DNA of 64,000 nt, from positions 1 to 64,000 of the forward strand of contig NZ_BOPG01000051.1 of NCBI RefSeq assembly GCF_016863635.1, written 5' to 3'. Each line of letters starts with the position of its first letter. Positions within the stretch are counted from its first letter, which is position 1. This DNA is from Virgisporangium aurantiacum. Lineage in GTDB: Bacteria; Actinomycetota; Actinomycetes; Mycobacteriales; Micromonosporaceae. Made by a program: the position numbers and the translations under genes. The notes beneath the pieces are model-generated. The model saw only the letters and a list, made by a program, of their open reading frames with translations. It searched no databases and was not told the origin of the DNA. Positions 35,801-43,913 of this stretch are shown here, piece by piece.

Positions 35801-35918
35801 CACCAACCTGCGGATCCAGCCGGGGCAGACGGTGTACTTCGGGTTCAACGCCACCACTCCCGGCGGCCCCAACCCCTCGCCGGAGCTGATCACCCTCAAC
35901 GGATCTGCCTGCCGCTGA
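32874..35918 (+). CDS. Secreted multidomain GH9 cellulase with CBM4/9 and CBM2 modules
   Basis: A 1014-residue exported glycoside hydrolase. A signal peptide (about 1-34, ending VPASA) is followed by two tandem CBM4/9-like carbohydrate-binding modules (IPNGTFTSGTTGWWS and IENGDFAEGTAGWYS mark their starts). An N-terminal Ig-like CelD_N domain begins VRVNQVGYLPAGPKNATVV. The (alpha/alpha)6 GH9 catalytic domain has WYDAGDHGKYVVNGG with the nucleophile-side Asp pair near residue 490, NQHSRIFA, and NEVAINWNSALAW with the acid Glu near 879. A C-terminal CBM2 (about 906-1014, YGPWQGGGGFTAQITLTN) binds crystalline cellulose. The order is typical of processive actinobacterial cellulases. The GTG start is preceded by GGAAGGA and lies under a CebR box. 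Confidence 0.95.
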   Translation: MNPHRRRRVTASLAVGAAATLALNFLTAVPASAEPVQHIPNGTFTSGTTGWWSTDNAPISVVDGRLCAQIPGGTANAWDVSLGHNGVPLIDGAAYALSFRASASRAVTVRANVQLNEAPYTTALSQAVALTAEAQTFEYEFTGGLDSSNGTLTFQLGGSADDFTFCLDDVSLTSDEAAPPDGPEQIENGDFAEGTAGWYSYGTTSTGVDDGRLCSAVPGGLANPWDAGIGQNGIPLVAGSSYTFAFDASAAPGATVRANVQLGAEPYTSFLSRDVALTASPQHFEYTFTASADTDAGQVAFQVGGNAATYTFCLDNVSLVGGEEEPPYVPETGPRVRVNQVGYLPAGPKNATVVTDATAALPWQLKNAGGNVVASGTSTPRGVDAASGQNVHSIDFGSFRTAGSGYTLVADGQTSHPFDISGTVYQQLRSDALQFFYIQRSGIAIDGNLVGAQYARPAGHLGIAPNKGDTDVPCRANACDYRLDVRGGWYDAGDHGKYVVNGGIAVQQLMSTFERTKTAVTAGHGAALADSTLRVPERGNQVPDILDEARWELEFLMRMQVPAGKPFAGMAHHKMHDANWTGIPMQPEDDPEQRELQPVSTAATLNLAATTAQCARLFAPYDATFAGRCLSVARTAYAAAKANPAKIAQDLGGGGGGYGDNDVSDEFYWAAAELYLSTAEPAYLADVQASPHHTGDVFAATGFGWGSTAALGRLDLATVSNLLPQNDRQRVRQSVADAADRYLATLKAQAYGLPMPGNAGSYFWGGNSNILNNVQVLATAFDLTGDAKYRDGALQGVDYIFGRNALNQSYVTGWGEKSSQNQHSRIFANQADASLPHPPAGSIAGGANAGLDDPFARDLLEGCKPMFCYVDHIESYATNEVAINWNSALAWVSSFLADQGTGQPAAGVSCGATYTNYGPWQGGGGFTAQITLTNTGTTTIDGWTTRFAFLGGQRVREAWSATATQDGATVTVRNTTTNLRIQPGQTVYFGFNATTPGGPNPSPELITLNGSACR

Positions 35919-35926
35919 GATGGGAC

Positions 35927-35960
35927 ACCGGCCCGGTCGGCATCCGCCGGCCGGGCCGGT
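35927..35960 (+). terminator. Hairpin terminator after the GH9 gene
   Basis: ACCGGCCCGG (35927-35936) pairs perfectly with CCGGGCCGGT (35951-35960) around a 14-base loop that can itself partly pair. It starts eight bases after the cellulase stop. The remainder of the gap up to the riboswitch at about 36228 shows no gene. Confidence 0.7.
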
Positions 35961-36227
35961 ATCGCACGGCGAGGAGTTGCACCCCCCTCGGCTCGGACCG
36001 CCGGTGGTAGGCCAGCAGCCTGGGCCGGTGCCCCCGCCAGGAGCAGATGCCAGCCACCAGCCCCGCCGGTACGACTTTTCGATCCCTACCGCGGTGAGCA
36101 CCGGCGCCGCCGAGGACTCGGCGCCCGTGCTCGGGGTGGCGACATCCACCTCGCTGCGGGATAGCGGCTCGTGTCGACTGGCTGGCGTTGCGTAGCGGTT
36201 GGGCACCGGGAGTGCACCGTCGGCCCG

Positions 36228-36412
36228 ACGTCCGTTAACCTGGCCCACGGCTACGCCTTCGGTGGCGCCCCCGCCCCCGGTGCCGGTGGTAGCTGCCGCC
36301 CAATCGCCCGCGGGCGAGCCGGGGACCCGAGCACATCGGGGTGAATCCGCGCAAGCGGTAGGGACACCTTCCGTCCCGAACCCGTCAGCTAACCCGGTCG
36401 GCGGCCGAGGGA
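36228..36412 (+). ncRNA. c-di-AMP (ydaO/yuaA) riboswitch
   Basis: The leader contains conserved blocks of the actinobacterial ydaO-type riboswitch in order: CCGTTAACCTGGC, CACGGCTACGCC, GAGCCGGGGACCC, CGGGGTGAATCC, GGTAGGGACACCTTCCGTCC, CGAACCCGTCAGCTAACC. It is followed at once by GAAGGAAC and the start of a secreted coiled-coil wall protein, the class of gene this riboswitch usually controls. High c-di-AMP is known to lower expression of such wall-remodelling genes. The exact 5' boundary is approximate. Confidence 0.88.
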
Positions 36413-36429
36413 AGGAACAGTTGTACCGA

Positions 36430-37416
36430 ATGGTGACCGACAAACGCAGTCGGCGATGGTGGCTGGTCGCGGTGCTTCCCGCGATTCTGGCGGTGTTCTT
36501 CGCGACTCCCGCCGCCGCCGAACCGGATGAGAACGGCGGTACCCCGGACGCGCTGAGGGCGGCCCTTGACTCCGCCAACCGCGGCTACGTCGACGCGCGA
36601 AACGCCCTCGACGCATCCCGGGCGCGGCAGGCGGAGCTCACCGCGAAGATCGCCGAGACCCAACAGCGTGTGGACGCGCTATCAGTAACCACGCGCGAAC
36701 TGTTCGTGGCGGCCTACCGCAACAACGGCTTGGCGACCACCGCGCAGCTGCTGTCCAGCGTCTCGACCGATCAGTTCATCGACCGGGCCACCGCCGCCAA
36801 CTCCATGGCGCTACAGAACTCGAAGAGAATTCGGGCCTACAACCAGCTGAACCGGGAGTTGAACGAGCAGAAGAAGTCGCTCGACGCCGAGGTCGCCGTA
36901 CAGGAGCAGCAGCTGGCCCTGATGGAGAAGAAGAAAAAGGAGGCGGAGGCGGCGGTCGGCGGTGCCGGTCAGGCGTCCGCGGGATCCGGGCCGAAGGTTC
37001 CGGCGGGTCCCGGCGGGAAGTCCGGCGGATGCAACACCAAGGACCCGTCCGGAACAGGCGGCTGCGTCACCAACGTGCTGCTCTACGCCTACAACCAGAC
37101 GAAGGCGGCCGGCTTCGACCATTACGTGTCGTGCTACCGCAGCCAGCAGGACGGCGGTGAGCACCCGAAGGGTCGCGCCTGCGACTGGGCCGCCAACGCG
37201 AAGGGCTTCGCCGGCGTCGCCTCAGGGGCGGACAAGGACTACGGCGAGAGGCTTGCGAACTTCTACATCGCCAATGCGAAGGCGCTCAACGTCCTGTACG
37301 TCATCTGGTTCAAGCGGATCTGGCAGACCGCGACGGGAAGCTGGAAGACGTACGGTGGCCAGTGCGGTAGTCCGAGCTGCGACCACACCAATCACGTGCA
37401 TCTATCAGTGAACTGA
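36430..37416 (+). CDS. Secreted coiled-coil protein with M15-like C-terminal domain
   Basis: A 328-residue exported protein (331 if the TTG at 36421, better spaced from GAAGGAA, is used). A signal peptide (WWLVAVLPAILAVFFATP) ends near AAA. A long N-terminal coiled coil (about 35-175, e.g. RELNEQKKSLDAEVAVQEQQ) resembles the regulatory coils of RipA/NlpC-P60 wall enzymes. After a Gly/Pro/Ser linker, the C-terminal domain (about 200-328) has GGCVTNVLLYAYNQT, GGEHPKGRACDW and CDHTNHVHLSVN. The HxxGxxxD and HVH positions mimic the zinc ligands of M15/hedgehog-type peptidases. It belongs to the actinobacterial ARB_07466-like C-terminal group. Wall cleavage is plausible but unproven. It is controlled by the riboswitch immediately upstream. 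Confidence 0.85.
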   Translation: MVTDKRSRRWWLVAVLPAILAVFFATPAAAEPDENGGTPDALRAALDSANRGYVDARNALDASRARQAELTAKIAETQQRVDALSVTTRELFVAAYRNNGLATTAQLLSSVSTDQFIDRATAANSMALQNSKRIRAYNQLNRELNEQKKSLDAEVAVQEQQLALMEKKKKEAEAAVGGAGQASAGSGPKVPAGPGGKSGGCNTKDPSGTGGCVTNVLLYAYNQTKAAGFDHYVSCYRSQQDGGEHPKGRACDWAANAKGFAGVASGADKDYGERLANFYIANAKALNVLYVIWFKRIWQTATGSWKTYGGQCGSPSCDHTNHVHLSVN

Positions 37417-37424
37417 CCAGGTTC

Positions 37425-37469
37425 GCGAAGCGGTGGGGTGTGCCCCCTGGGGATGCCCCACCGCTTCGC
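37425..37469. terminator. Strong bidirectional terminator hairpin
   Basis: GCGAAGCGGTGGGG (37425-37438) pairs perfectly over 14 bp with CCCCACCGCTTCGC (37456-37469). It lies between the convergent stops of the wall protein (37416) and the TetR gene (37506), so it can serve both. Confidence 0.8.
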
Positions 37470-37505
37470 CACGTGCGTGATCGTCCCCGCCAACCAGTGT
37501 GGCGC

Positions 37506-38081
37506 CTACGGGGCGACGCGATCGCGGATACTGTCGAGCACCGCCTCCGCCGCCCACGCGGCCGCGTCGGCGATGTCACGCCGGTCCATGCCGAACTCGC
37601 GGCGAAACGTCACCCAGGTCGCGGCGGAGTCGAGGTGGGAAAGCGCCACGATGACCGCTCTGCGTTGCGCCGCGTCGAGAGACGGCACCTCGGCATCCAG
37701 CAGCCGCTCGAGGTGCGCCCGGCCGAGCGACGGCGCCGCGCCGCTGACGCCGCGCATTGCCGTCTCGGCGACGACGTGCGCGAGCTCCGGCCGCGCGTCG
37801 TACCGCTGCATCGCGTCGCGGATCGCGAGGGGGATGTCGAAGATCGAGTGCGACTCCTCCCGGACGAACACCGTCGCCTCGATCCACGTTGCGGTCGCCA
37901 GCAGCAGCTCGACCCGCGTGGGATAGTTGCGGAACACCGTGCGCTCGGCGATCCCGGCCCGGCGCGCGACGAGCCGGAACGACACGTCGTCGCTGCCGAC
38001 CTCCTCGATCAGCTCGGCGTAGGCGGCGAGGATCGCCGCCTGTGTGCCGGTCAACGCCGGGACGGCCGTCGATCCGCTCAC
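37506..38081 (-). CDS. TetR-family transcriptional regulator (second of a pair)
   Basis: A 191-residue regulator. The N-terminal helix-turn-helix (about 12-58) reads AYAELIEEVGSDDVSFRLVA, RRAGIAERTVFRNYPTRVEL. The all-helical C-terminal ligand domain contains VVAETAMRGVSGAAPSLGR and ALSHLDSAATWVTFRREFGM. The GTG start overlaps the stop of the first TetR gene (GTGA), so the two are co-translated. A much longer in-frame open frame upstream is a shadow. It is the last gene of the urt-permease-TetR block. Paralogy with its neighbour is suggested by the near-identical RTVFRNYPTR and RTIYRQYPTR positions. Confidence 0.87.
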   Translation of the reverse strand: MSGSTAVPALTGTQAAILAAYAELIEEVGSDDVSFRLVARRAGIAERTVFRNYPTRVELLLATATWIEATVFVREESHSIFDIPLAIRDAMQRYDARPELAHVVAETAMRGVSGAAPSLGRAHLERLLDAEVPSLDAAQRRAVIVALSHLDSAATWVTFRREFGMDRRDIADAAAWAAEAVLDSIRDRVAP

Positions 38082-38644
38082 GGCTGCGCCCACGTCGCGT
38101 CGGGCAGCCTCGCGAGCATGGTGCCCACGGCGCGATCGAACGCGTCGCAGATTTCGCCGGCGTCGAGGTCGAACCCCGTACGCAGCCGCGCCCAGAACAT
38201 CGCCGACGAGAAGTAGCGCAGGGATGCCGCGACCCGCCGCCGATCCCGTCGGTTGAGCGTCGGCGCCGTCACGTCGAGCATCGCTTCGATCGCACGCGTG
38301 ATGTAGGCCGGCTCGGCGTCGAGCGTCGGCGAGATCGCGGACGCCCGTGCGCCGACGTACGCGTACGCGGGCGACGCGTCGTAGGCGCGGAAGCGCTCGT
38401 GCACGGCGGCGCGGAAATCGGACACGGTCACGAACGGCGGGAGCGGGAAGCAGGTCTGCTCGATCCAGTTCGAAAGTGCGGCGAGCAGGTGCGCGCGCGT
38501 GGGGTACTGGCGGTAGATCGTGCGCTCCGAGATGCCGACCTCGTCGGCGAGGGCACGATAGGAGATGTCGTCGAACGTGTGCTCGCGCAGCAGCACCGCG
38601 GCGCTCGCGAGAATGGCGGTCGCGGTGTCGACCGACTCCTCCAT
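38078..38644 (-). CDS. TetR-family transcriptional regulator (first of a pair)
   Basis: A 188-residue regulator. The helix-turn-helix (AVLLREHTFDDISYRALADE, VGISERTIYRQYPTRAHLLA) occupies about residues 12-58. The C-terminal domain includes PLPPFVTVSDFRAAVHERFR, YVGARASAISPTLDAEPAYI and AASLRYFSSAMFWARLRTGF. The ATG overlaps the permease stop in TGATG and its stop overlaps the next TetR start. Two adjacent TetR proteins could form a heterodimer or act in sequence on the urea/permease genes. The effector is unknown. Confidence 0.88.
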   Translation of the reverse strand: MEESVDTATAILASAAVLLREHTFDDISYRALADEVGISERTIYRQYPTRAHLLAALSNWIEQTCFPLPPFVTVSDFRAAVHERFRAYDASPAYAYVGARASAISPTLDAEPAYITRAIEAMLDVTAPTLNRRDRRRVAASLRYFSSAMFWARLRTGFDLDAGEICDAFDRAVGTMLARLPDATWAQP

Positions 38645-40320
38645 CACGTCCCCCTCCCCCGCGCGGTCGCCCAGTGCGGGGGCCTGGCGGCTTCCGGCGG
38701 GAGCACGTAGCGATCGGAATCGTCGAGCGTGAGCGCCAGCGACGAGACGTACTGCACCTCGCCGTGCGGTCCCCGCTCGGCCGAGGCCAGCATATCCGGC
38801 CGCTCGAACGTATACCCGGTGACATGGCAGCGGAGCCGCTCGCCCGAGGGGTTGCCGTCGTCGTCGAACAGCGGGGAGTCGATGCCGTCGGAGCGGCGGC
38901 GCAGGTAGTAACGCCCCCGCGTGGCGAGGGCCATGACCGGCGTGGCGACGAACGCGACACCGATCGCGATGAGCACCGAGAACGGCTTGACGGCGGTGCC
39001 GAGCAGCCCGGCGAACGCGAGCAGCGACAGCACCGACGCGAGGCCCACCGACACGAGCCCCACCGGGTTCCAGTCGTGCAGCATGCCGCGGCGGAACTCG
39101 GGGAAGCGCGGCGAGATGCGCAGCACCCACTTGTTGACCGCGATGTCGGTGGCGATCGTCACAAGCCACGCCATGACGACGTTCGCATAGAGGCTCAGCA
39201 CGAAGGAAATGAGCGTGAAGACGTCCAGCATCATGAGCGCGTATGCGATCACGAGGTTGAACAGGACGAAGATCGTGCGACCCGGGTAGTGCTTCGCCAT
39301 TCGGGTGAAGACGTTCGACCACGCGAGCGAGCCCGAGTACGCGTTCGTCACGTTGATCTTCACCTGCGCGACCACGATGAGCACGAGGGCGAGGACGATC
39401 GCGAGCCAGTCGGGGATGAGGGCCTGGTACATCCCGACGAACTGCTTGACCGGTTCGGTCGCCTGGTGCCCGAGGGTGGGTTCGACCTTCACGAGGAGGT
39501 AGACGGCGAGAAACACCCCGATCACCTGTTTGGTGCCGCTGAAGATGACCCAGCCCGGGCCGGCGAACACGAACGAGGTCCACCACGAGCGGGCGTTCGA
39601 CGGCGTGCGCGGCGGCATGGCGCGGATGTAGTCGATCTGCTCGGCCAGCTGCGGGGTGAGGGCGAAGCACACGGCCGCACTCGAGACGACGGCGCCGAAA
39701 CTGACCGAGCCGTCGGAGTTGCCGGTGAACGACGTGAAGGCGCGCACCGCCTCGGGGTCGGAGATGAGGATCCACAGCAGCGGCAGTAGGGCGAGGGCGA
39801 GCCACAGTGGCGTGGTCCAGAACTGCAGGCGCTCCAGCGCACGCATGCCGTAGATGACGATCGGGATCACGACGACCGTCGAGATGAGATAGCCGAGCCA
39901 CAGCGGCATCTTCGTCGCCACCTGCAGCCCCTGCGCCATGATGGCGCCCTCCAGGGCGAAGAAGATGCACGTGAAGCCCGCGAAGACCACGGTCGTGATC
40001 ATCGAGCCGTAGTAGCCGAATCCCGAGCCACGGGCGATGAGGTCGAGGTCGAGGTTGTAGCGGGCGGCGTAGTAGGCGACGGGCACGCCCACGATGACGA
40101 TGATGACCGACGCCAACAGGATGCCGAGCGCGGCGTTGGCGGTGCCGTGGTCGATGCCGATGCTCGCGCCGATCGAGAAATCGGCGAGGAACGCGATGGA
40201 CCCGAGGGCGGTCGCGCCGACGGAGGCCGCGCTCCAGCGCCGGAAGGTACGCGGCACATAGCGGAAGGCGTAGTCCTCGAGGCTGTCCTCCGCGGCCGCG
40301 CGCGCGTTGTCCGTCGACAC
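38644..40320 (-). CDS. NCS1-type purine/cytosine/allantoin permease-like transporter
   Basis: A 558-residue membrane transporter with about twelve helices. NCS1 features include the acidic N-terminus EDYAFRYVPRTFRRWS, helix 1 ALGSIAFLADFSIGASIGID, VYLIARGSGFGYYGS-like DLIARGSGFGYYGSMITT, FTCIFFALEGAIMAQGLQ, and AQVKINVTNAYSGSLAWSNV in the middle (substrate/sodium site helices). A soluble C-terminal tail of about 100 residues is longer than usual. Substrates of the family include cytosine, purines, uracil, hydantoin and allantoin. The location 81 bases after urtE and before two TetR genes suggests a nitrogen-rich substrate related to urea metabolism. No metabolic enzyme for such a compound lies in the block. 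Confidence 0.87.
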   Translation of the reverse strand: MSTDNARAAAEDSLEDYAFRYVPRTFRRWSAASVGATALGSIAFLADFSIGASIGIDHGTANAALGILLASVIIVIVGVPVAYYAARYNLDLDLIARGSGFGYYGSMITTVVFAGFTCIFFALEGAIMAQGLQVATKMPLWLGYLISTVVVIPIVIYGMRALERLQFWTTPLWLALALLPLLWILISDPEAVRAFTSFTGNSDGSVSFGAVVSSAAVCFALTPQLAEQIDYIRAMPPRTPSNARSWWTSFVFAGPGWVIFSGTKQVIGVFLAVYLLVKVEPTLGHQATEPVKQFVGMYQALIPDWLAIVLALVLIVVAQVKINVTNAYSGSLAWSNVFTRMAKHYPGRTIFVLFNLVIAYALMMLDVFTLISFVLSLYANVVMAWLVTIATDIAVNKWVLRISPRFPEFRRGMLHDWNPVGLVSVGLASVLSLLAFAGLLGTAVKPFSVLIAIGVAFVATPVMALATRGRYYLRRRSDGIDSPLFDDDGNPSGERLRCHVTGYTFERPDMLASAERGPHGEVQYVSSLALTLDDSDRYVLPPEAARPPHWATARGRGT

Positions 40321-40401
40321 AATGGCACCCCTTACGCGTGGGGCATCCTCCCGGTCCGGTGTTACGTCCGCGTTGCGGTCCGGAAAGCCGGTCGTGTCGG
40401 C

Positions 40402-41085
40402 TCAGATCGCCATGGCGGCTCGCACGGTGGAGACGGCGGCCGAGCCCCCCTGGTCGGTCTGTGTGACGAAGCCCGAGGCGAGCACGACGTAACGCTCGGC
40501 GGCTTCGAGGGCGAAGCCGATGTGCTGCTCGACGAGCAGCACGTTGATGCCCTCGCCGGCCAGCTGCACGATGGTGTGCTCGATCTCGGCGACGATCGTG
40601 GGCTGGATGCCCTCGGTCGGCTCGTCAAGGATGAGCAACTTCGGCTCGGTGATGAGGGCGCGGGCGATCGCGAGCTGCTGGCGCTGCCCGCCCGAGAGCA
40701 GTCCTGCCTTCCGGGCCGCGAACTGCTCCAGTGCGGGGAAGCGGGCCAGCTGCGCGTCGATGAGGGCCTTGCCGCGCCGGCGCCCGTCGGCGACGAGCTG
40801 CAAATTCTCAAGCGTCGTGAGCTGGCCGAACGCCTGCTGACCCTGCGGCACGTACGCCATGCCGCGAGCGACGCGCTTGTTGGGGGCGAGCGACGCGATG
40901 TCTTCGCCGTCGAAGAACACGCGGCCCTTCGTCGGCTTGATGAGCCCGATCGCGACCCGCAGCAGCGTCGTCTTGCCGGCGCCGTTGTGGCCGAGCACGG
41001 CCACGACCTTCCCGGCCGGCACCGTGACGCCGTGCAGTACCCGCGTGCGCCCGTAGCCGGCCTCGATGTCGGTGAGCTCGAGCAT
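40402..41085 (-). CDS. urtE: Urea ABC transporter ATP-binding subunit UrtE
   Basis: A 227-residue LivF-type ATPase: Walker A GHNGAGKTTLLRVAIGLIKP, signature LSGGQRQQLAIARAL, Walker B LLILDEPTEGIQPTIV, and the switch His in LLVEQHIGFALEAAERYVVL. The EGIQPT sequence and GMAYVPQGQQAFGQLTTLENL are characteristic of UrtE rather than amino-acid LivF. The ATG lies one base past the urtD stop. It pairs with UrtD to energise the UrtB/UrtC channel. Confidence 0.93.
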   Translation of the reverse strand: MLELTDIEAGYGRTRVLHGVTVPAGKVVAVLGHNGAGKTTLLRVAIGLIKPTKGRVFFDGEDIASLAPNKRVARGMAYVPQGQQAFGQLTTLENLQLVADGRRRGKALIDAQLARFPALEQFAARKAGLLSGGQRQQLAIARALITEPKLLILDEPTEGIQPTIVAEIEHTIVQLAGEGINVLLVEQHIGFALEAAERYVVLASGFVTQTDQGGSAAVSTVRAAMAI

Positions 41086-41086
41086 G

Positions 41087-41866
41087 TCAGTCTTCCTCCA
41101 GTTGCACGGCCGCCATGGCGGCCGTGGTCGCGGCTCCCGCGGTGCCGAGGTAGACCTCCTGCACCGTGGGATCGGCCTGCACCTCGGCCACCGTGCCGTG
41201 CGAGAGCACCTTGCCCTGGTGCAGCACCGTCACGCGCGTGGCGAAGCGGCGCATGAAGTCCATGTCGTGCTCGACCACCAGCACGATGCGCTTCGCCGCG
41301 ACGCGCTGCAGGAGCTCGCCGGTCGCGGTGCGTTCGTCCTGGCTCATGCCGGCGACGGGTTCGTCGAGCAGCAGCACCCGCGCGTCCTGCACGAGCAGCA
41401 TCGCGATCTCCAGCCACTGCTTCTGGCCGTGCGACAGGATGCCGGCTGGCGTGGCGAGTTCGCCGTCGAGTCCGGTCTCCTCGAGCGCCTGCACGATCGA
41501 CGGGTCGACGCCACGCCGGGTCCGCAGCAGCGAGGCCGAATGGCGGTGGCGTCCGGCGGCGATGTCGAGGTTCTGCAGCACCGAGAGCTCGTCGAAGACG
41601 CTCGCGGTCTGGAACGTGCGGCCGACCCCGAGTCGGACGATCTTGTGCACCGGCCGGCCGAGCAGTTCCTGCTCGCCGAGCCGCGCCGACCCGGTGGCCG
41701 GAGAGAGCCCCGTGATGGCGTCGATGCAGGTCGTCTTGCCGGCGCCGTTGGGGCCGATGAGGAACCGGACCTCGCCGGGGTGCGCGTCGAAGGAGACGCC
41801 GCCGACTGCGACGAAGCCCGAGAACTCGACGTGGAGGTCCGTGACGACGAGCGAGGCGCCGGTCAT
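41087..41866 (-). CDS. urtD: Urea ABC transporter ATP-binding subunit UrtD
   Basis: A 259-residue LivG-type ATPase: Walker A GPNGAGKTTCIDAITGLSPA, the LivG-type GRTFQTASVFDELSVLQNL, signature ILSHGQKQWLEIAMLL, Walker B VLLLDEPVAGMSQDE and VVEHDMDFMRRFA. LSHGQKQWLEIGM-type signatures are the hallmark of UrtD. The ATG overlaps the urtC stop by one base (TAATG). Confidence 0.93.
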   Translation of the reverse strand: MTGASLVVTDLHVEFSGFVAVGGVSFDAHPGEVRFLIGPNGAGKTTCIDAITGLSPATGSARLGEQELLGRPVHKIVRLGVGRTFQTASVFDELSVLQNLDIAAGRHRHSASLLRTRRGVDPSIVQALEETGLDGELATPAGILSHGQKQWLEIAMLLVQDARVLLLDEPVAGMSQDERTATGELLQRVAAKRIVLVVEHDMDFMRRFATRVTVLHQGKVLSHGTVAEVQADPTVQEVYLGTAGAATTAAMAAVQLEED

Positions 41867-42966
41867 TACCTGGCCTCCTCGAGTTGCAGGGCGGGGGTCG
41901 CCGCGGCCGGCGGTTCGCCCTGTTTGCCGGGGCTGCGGCGCGCCGTCGTGAACCTGGCGAGCACCGACGACAGTCCTTTCGGCAGGAAGAGGATGACGAC
42001 GACGAACAAGAGGCCGAGGATGTAGGTCCAGCCGTCGGGCCAGGTGGAGCCGAGGCTCGACTGCCCCCACCCGACCGCCATCGCGCCGATCGCGGGGCCG
42101 AAGAGCGAGGCGCGGCCGCCGAAGGCAACGCCCGCGATCATGAGGATCGAGGCGGCAGCACCGATCTCGGCCGGAGTGATGATGCCGACGATGGGCACGA
42201 ACATCGCTCCGCCGATGCTTGCCATCAGCGCGGCGACGACGAAGGCGACGAGCTTGACGTTGGCCGGGTCGTAGCCGAGGAAGCGCACGCGCTCCTCGGC
42301 GTCGCGGGTGGCGACGAGGAGCTCACCGAAGCGGCTGCGGTAGAGCTGCCACACCACGAGTAGGCACACGACGAGCAGCGCGGCCGTGATGAGGTACACC
42401 AGGGTCCTGTTCGCCGGGTCGTCCAGCACGAAACCGAAGAAGTACTTGAAGTCGCTGAGCCCGGTGTCGCCGCCGGTCTCGCGGATGGTGGAGCTGATCA
42501 GGGTGGCGAGCGCGACGGCGAGCGCCTGCGTCAGGATCGCGAAGTACGCGCCCTTCACGCGGCGCTTGAACAGCGCGTAGCCGAGGGTGCCGGCCACGAT
42601 CACCGGGAGCAGCACGATCGCCAGCAGGGTGAACGCCGCGCTGCGGAAGGGTTCCCAGAACGCCGGGAGCGGCGCGAGCGGGTCGTAGAGCACCATGAAC
42701 CCCGGGACCCCGTCACCGGCGGTCTCCAGCGTGAGGTGCATGGCCATCGAGTAGGCACCGAGGGCGAAGAACACCCCCTGCCCCATCACGAGCATCCCGC
42801 CCCGGCCCCACGCCAGGCCGATGCCGACGGCGGCCATCGCCCAGCAGCAGTACTTGCCGAGGTTGCCGAGCCAGTGATCGGTGAGCACGAGCGGAGCGAC
42901 CGCGAGGAGCAGGACGGCGAACACCCCGATGCCGACGAGGGAGAGCCGTGACTTCAGTTTGGTCAT
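41866..42966 (-). CDS. urtC: Urea ABC transporter permease UrtC
   Basis: A 366-residue LivM-type permease with about ten helices. Typical UrtC landmarks are GLAWGRGGMLVMGQGVFFAL, FALGAYSMAMHL, the long outside loop with FMVLYDPLAPLPAFWEPF, KGAYFAILTQALAVALATLI and the coupling-helix sequence LLVATRDAEERVRFLGYDPA. The ATG overlaps the urtB stop (ATGA). It joins UrtB to form the membrane pore. Confidence 0.93.
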   Translation of the reverse strand: MTKLKSRLSLVGIGVFAVLLLAVAPLVLTDHWLGNLGKYCCWAMAAVGIGLAWGRGGMLVMGQGVFFALGAYSMAMHLTLETAGDGVPGFMVLYDPLAPLPAFWEPFRSAAFTLLAIVLLPVIVAGTLGYALFKRRVKGAYFAILTQALAVALATLISSTIRETGGDTGLSDFKYFFGFVLDDPANRTLVYLITAALLVVCLLVVWQLYRSRFGELLVATRDAEERVRFLGYDPANVKLVAFVVAALMASIGGAMFVPIVGIITPAEIGAAASILMIAGVAFGGRASLFGPAIGAMAVGWGQSSLGSTWPDGWTYILGLLFVVVILFLPKGLSSVLARFTTARRSPGKQGEPPAAATPALQLEEAR

Positions 42967-43847
42967 GCGAGACTCCTGGTTCGCACCGTGAACAGGCCCT
43001 GCGGGCGCAGCTGCAGGAAGACGATCACGAGGATGAAGGCGAGCACCTGCGCGAGGCTGCCGGTCGTCCAGTAGGCGAAGCACGAGAGGACGACGCCCAC
43101 CGCCCACGCGGCGACGACGGTGCCCTTGAGCTGGCCGATGCCGCCGGCGGCGACGACGAGGAAGGCCGGGATGATGTACTGCACGCCCATCTGGGAGTTG
43201 GTGCCGCCGATGAGCGATGCGGCCACTCCGGCGACCCCGGCCAGCCCCGACCCGACGAAGAAGGTCAGGCGGTCGACGGTGCGGGTGGAGATCCCGGCGG
43301 TCTCGGCGAGGTCCCGGTTCTGCACGGTCGCCCGGATGCGGCGGCCGAACGAGGTGTACTTGAGCCAGGCCGACAACGCGGCGACGCAGACGGCCGCGAG
43401 CACGATGGTGAACACCTGCCGCAGCGGCCAGTCGTAGCCGAGGACGGTCAACTGCCCGTCGAGCCAGCCCGGCTTCTCCACCGGGACGCCCTGCGACGGG
43501 AAGATCTGCAGTGCCGCCTGCTGCAGGATCAGGCTGACACCGACCGTGACGAGCAGGGTGTCGAGCGGCCGGCGGTACATCCATTGGATGATGCCGACCT
43601 CCAGCAGGAGGCCGAACAGTCCGGCGACGACGAACGCGACCGGCAGCGCGACCGGGATCGACACGTCGCTGGAGTCGATGACCTGCTGCACGAGGTAGGC
43701 GGTGAAGGCACCGATCATGAGGAACTCGCCGTGGGCCATGTTGATCACGCCCATCTGACCGAACGTGAGCGAGAGGCCGAGCGCGGCGAGCAGGAGCAGC
43801 GCACCCTGTGCGCTGCCGTTCAGCAGCGGTGAGATTAATGCGTCCAC
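42963..43847 (-). CDS. urtB: Urea ABC transporter permease UrtB
   Basis: A 294-residue LivH-type permease. SLTFGQMGVINMAHGEFLMI is the canonical first-helix region, GAFTAYLVQQVIDSSDV follows, and IRATVQNRDLAETAGISTRT is the coupling helix. It is the short form that lacks the long N-terminal extracytoplasmic domain of some cyanobacterial and proteobacterial UrtB proteins. It follows urtA by 66 bases in the same operon. Confidence 0.93.
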   Translation of the reverse strand: MDALISPLLNGSAQGALLLLAALGLSLTFGQMGVINMAHGEFLMIGAFTAYLVQQVIDSSDVSIPVALPVAFVVAGLFGLLLEVGIIQWMYRRPLDTLLVTVGVSLILQQAALQIFPSQGVPVEKPGWLDGQLTVLGYDWPLRQVFTIVLAAVCVAALSAWLKYTSFGRRIRATVQNRDLAETAGISTRTVDRLTFFVGSGLAGVAGVAASLIGGTNSQMGVQYIIPAFLVVAAGGIGQLKGTVVAAWAVGVVLSCFAYWTTGSLAQVLAFILVIVFLQLRPQGLFTVRTRSLA

Positions 43848-43913
43848 ATGCTCTCACTCTCTATGTCGTGGAAGCCGGGGTTGCCCGCCGCGGGCAGGCA
43901 ACCCCGGAGGCGA

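Noticed and set aside
38645..39970. Long open frame preceding the first TetR gene
   Set aside because: It is the shadow of the NCS1 permease, with His/Arg-rich low-complexity translation.
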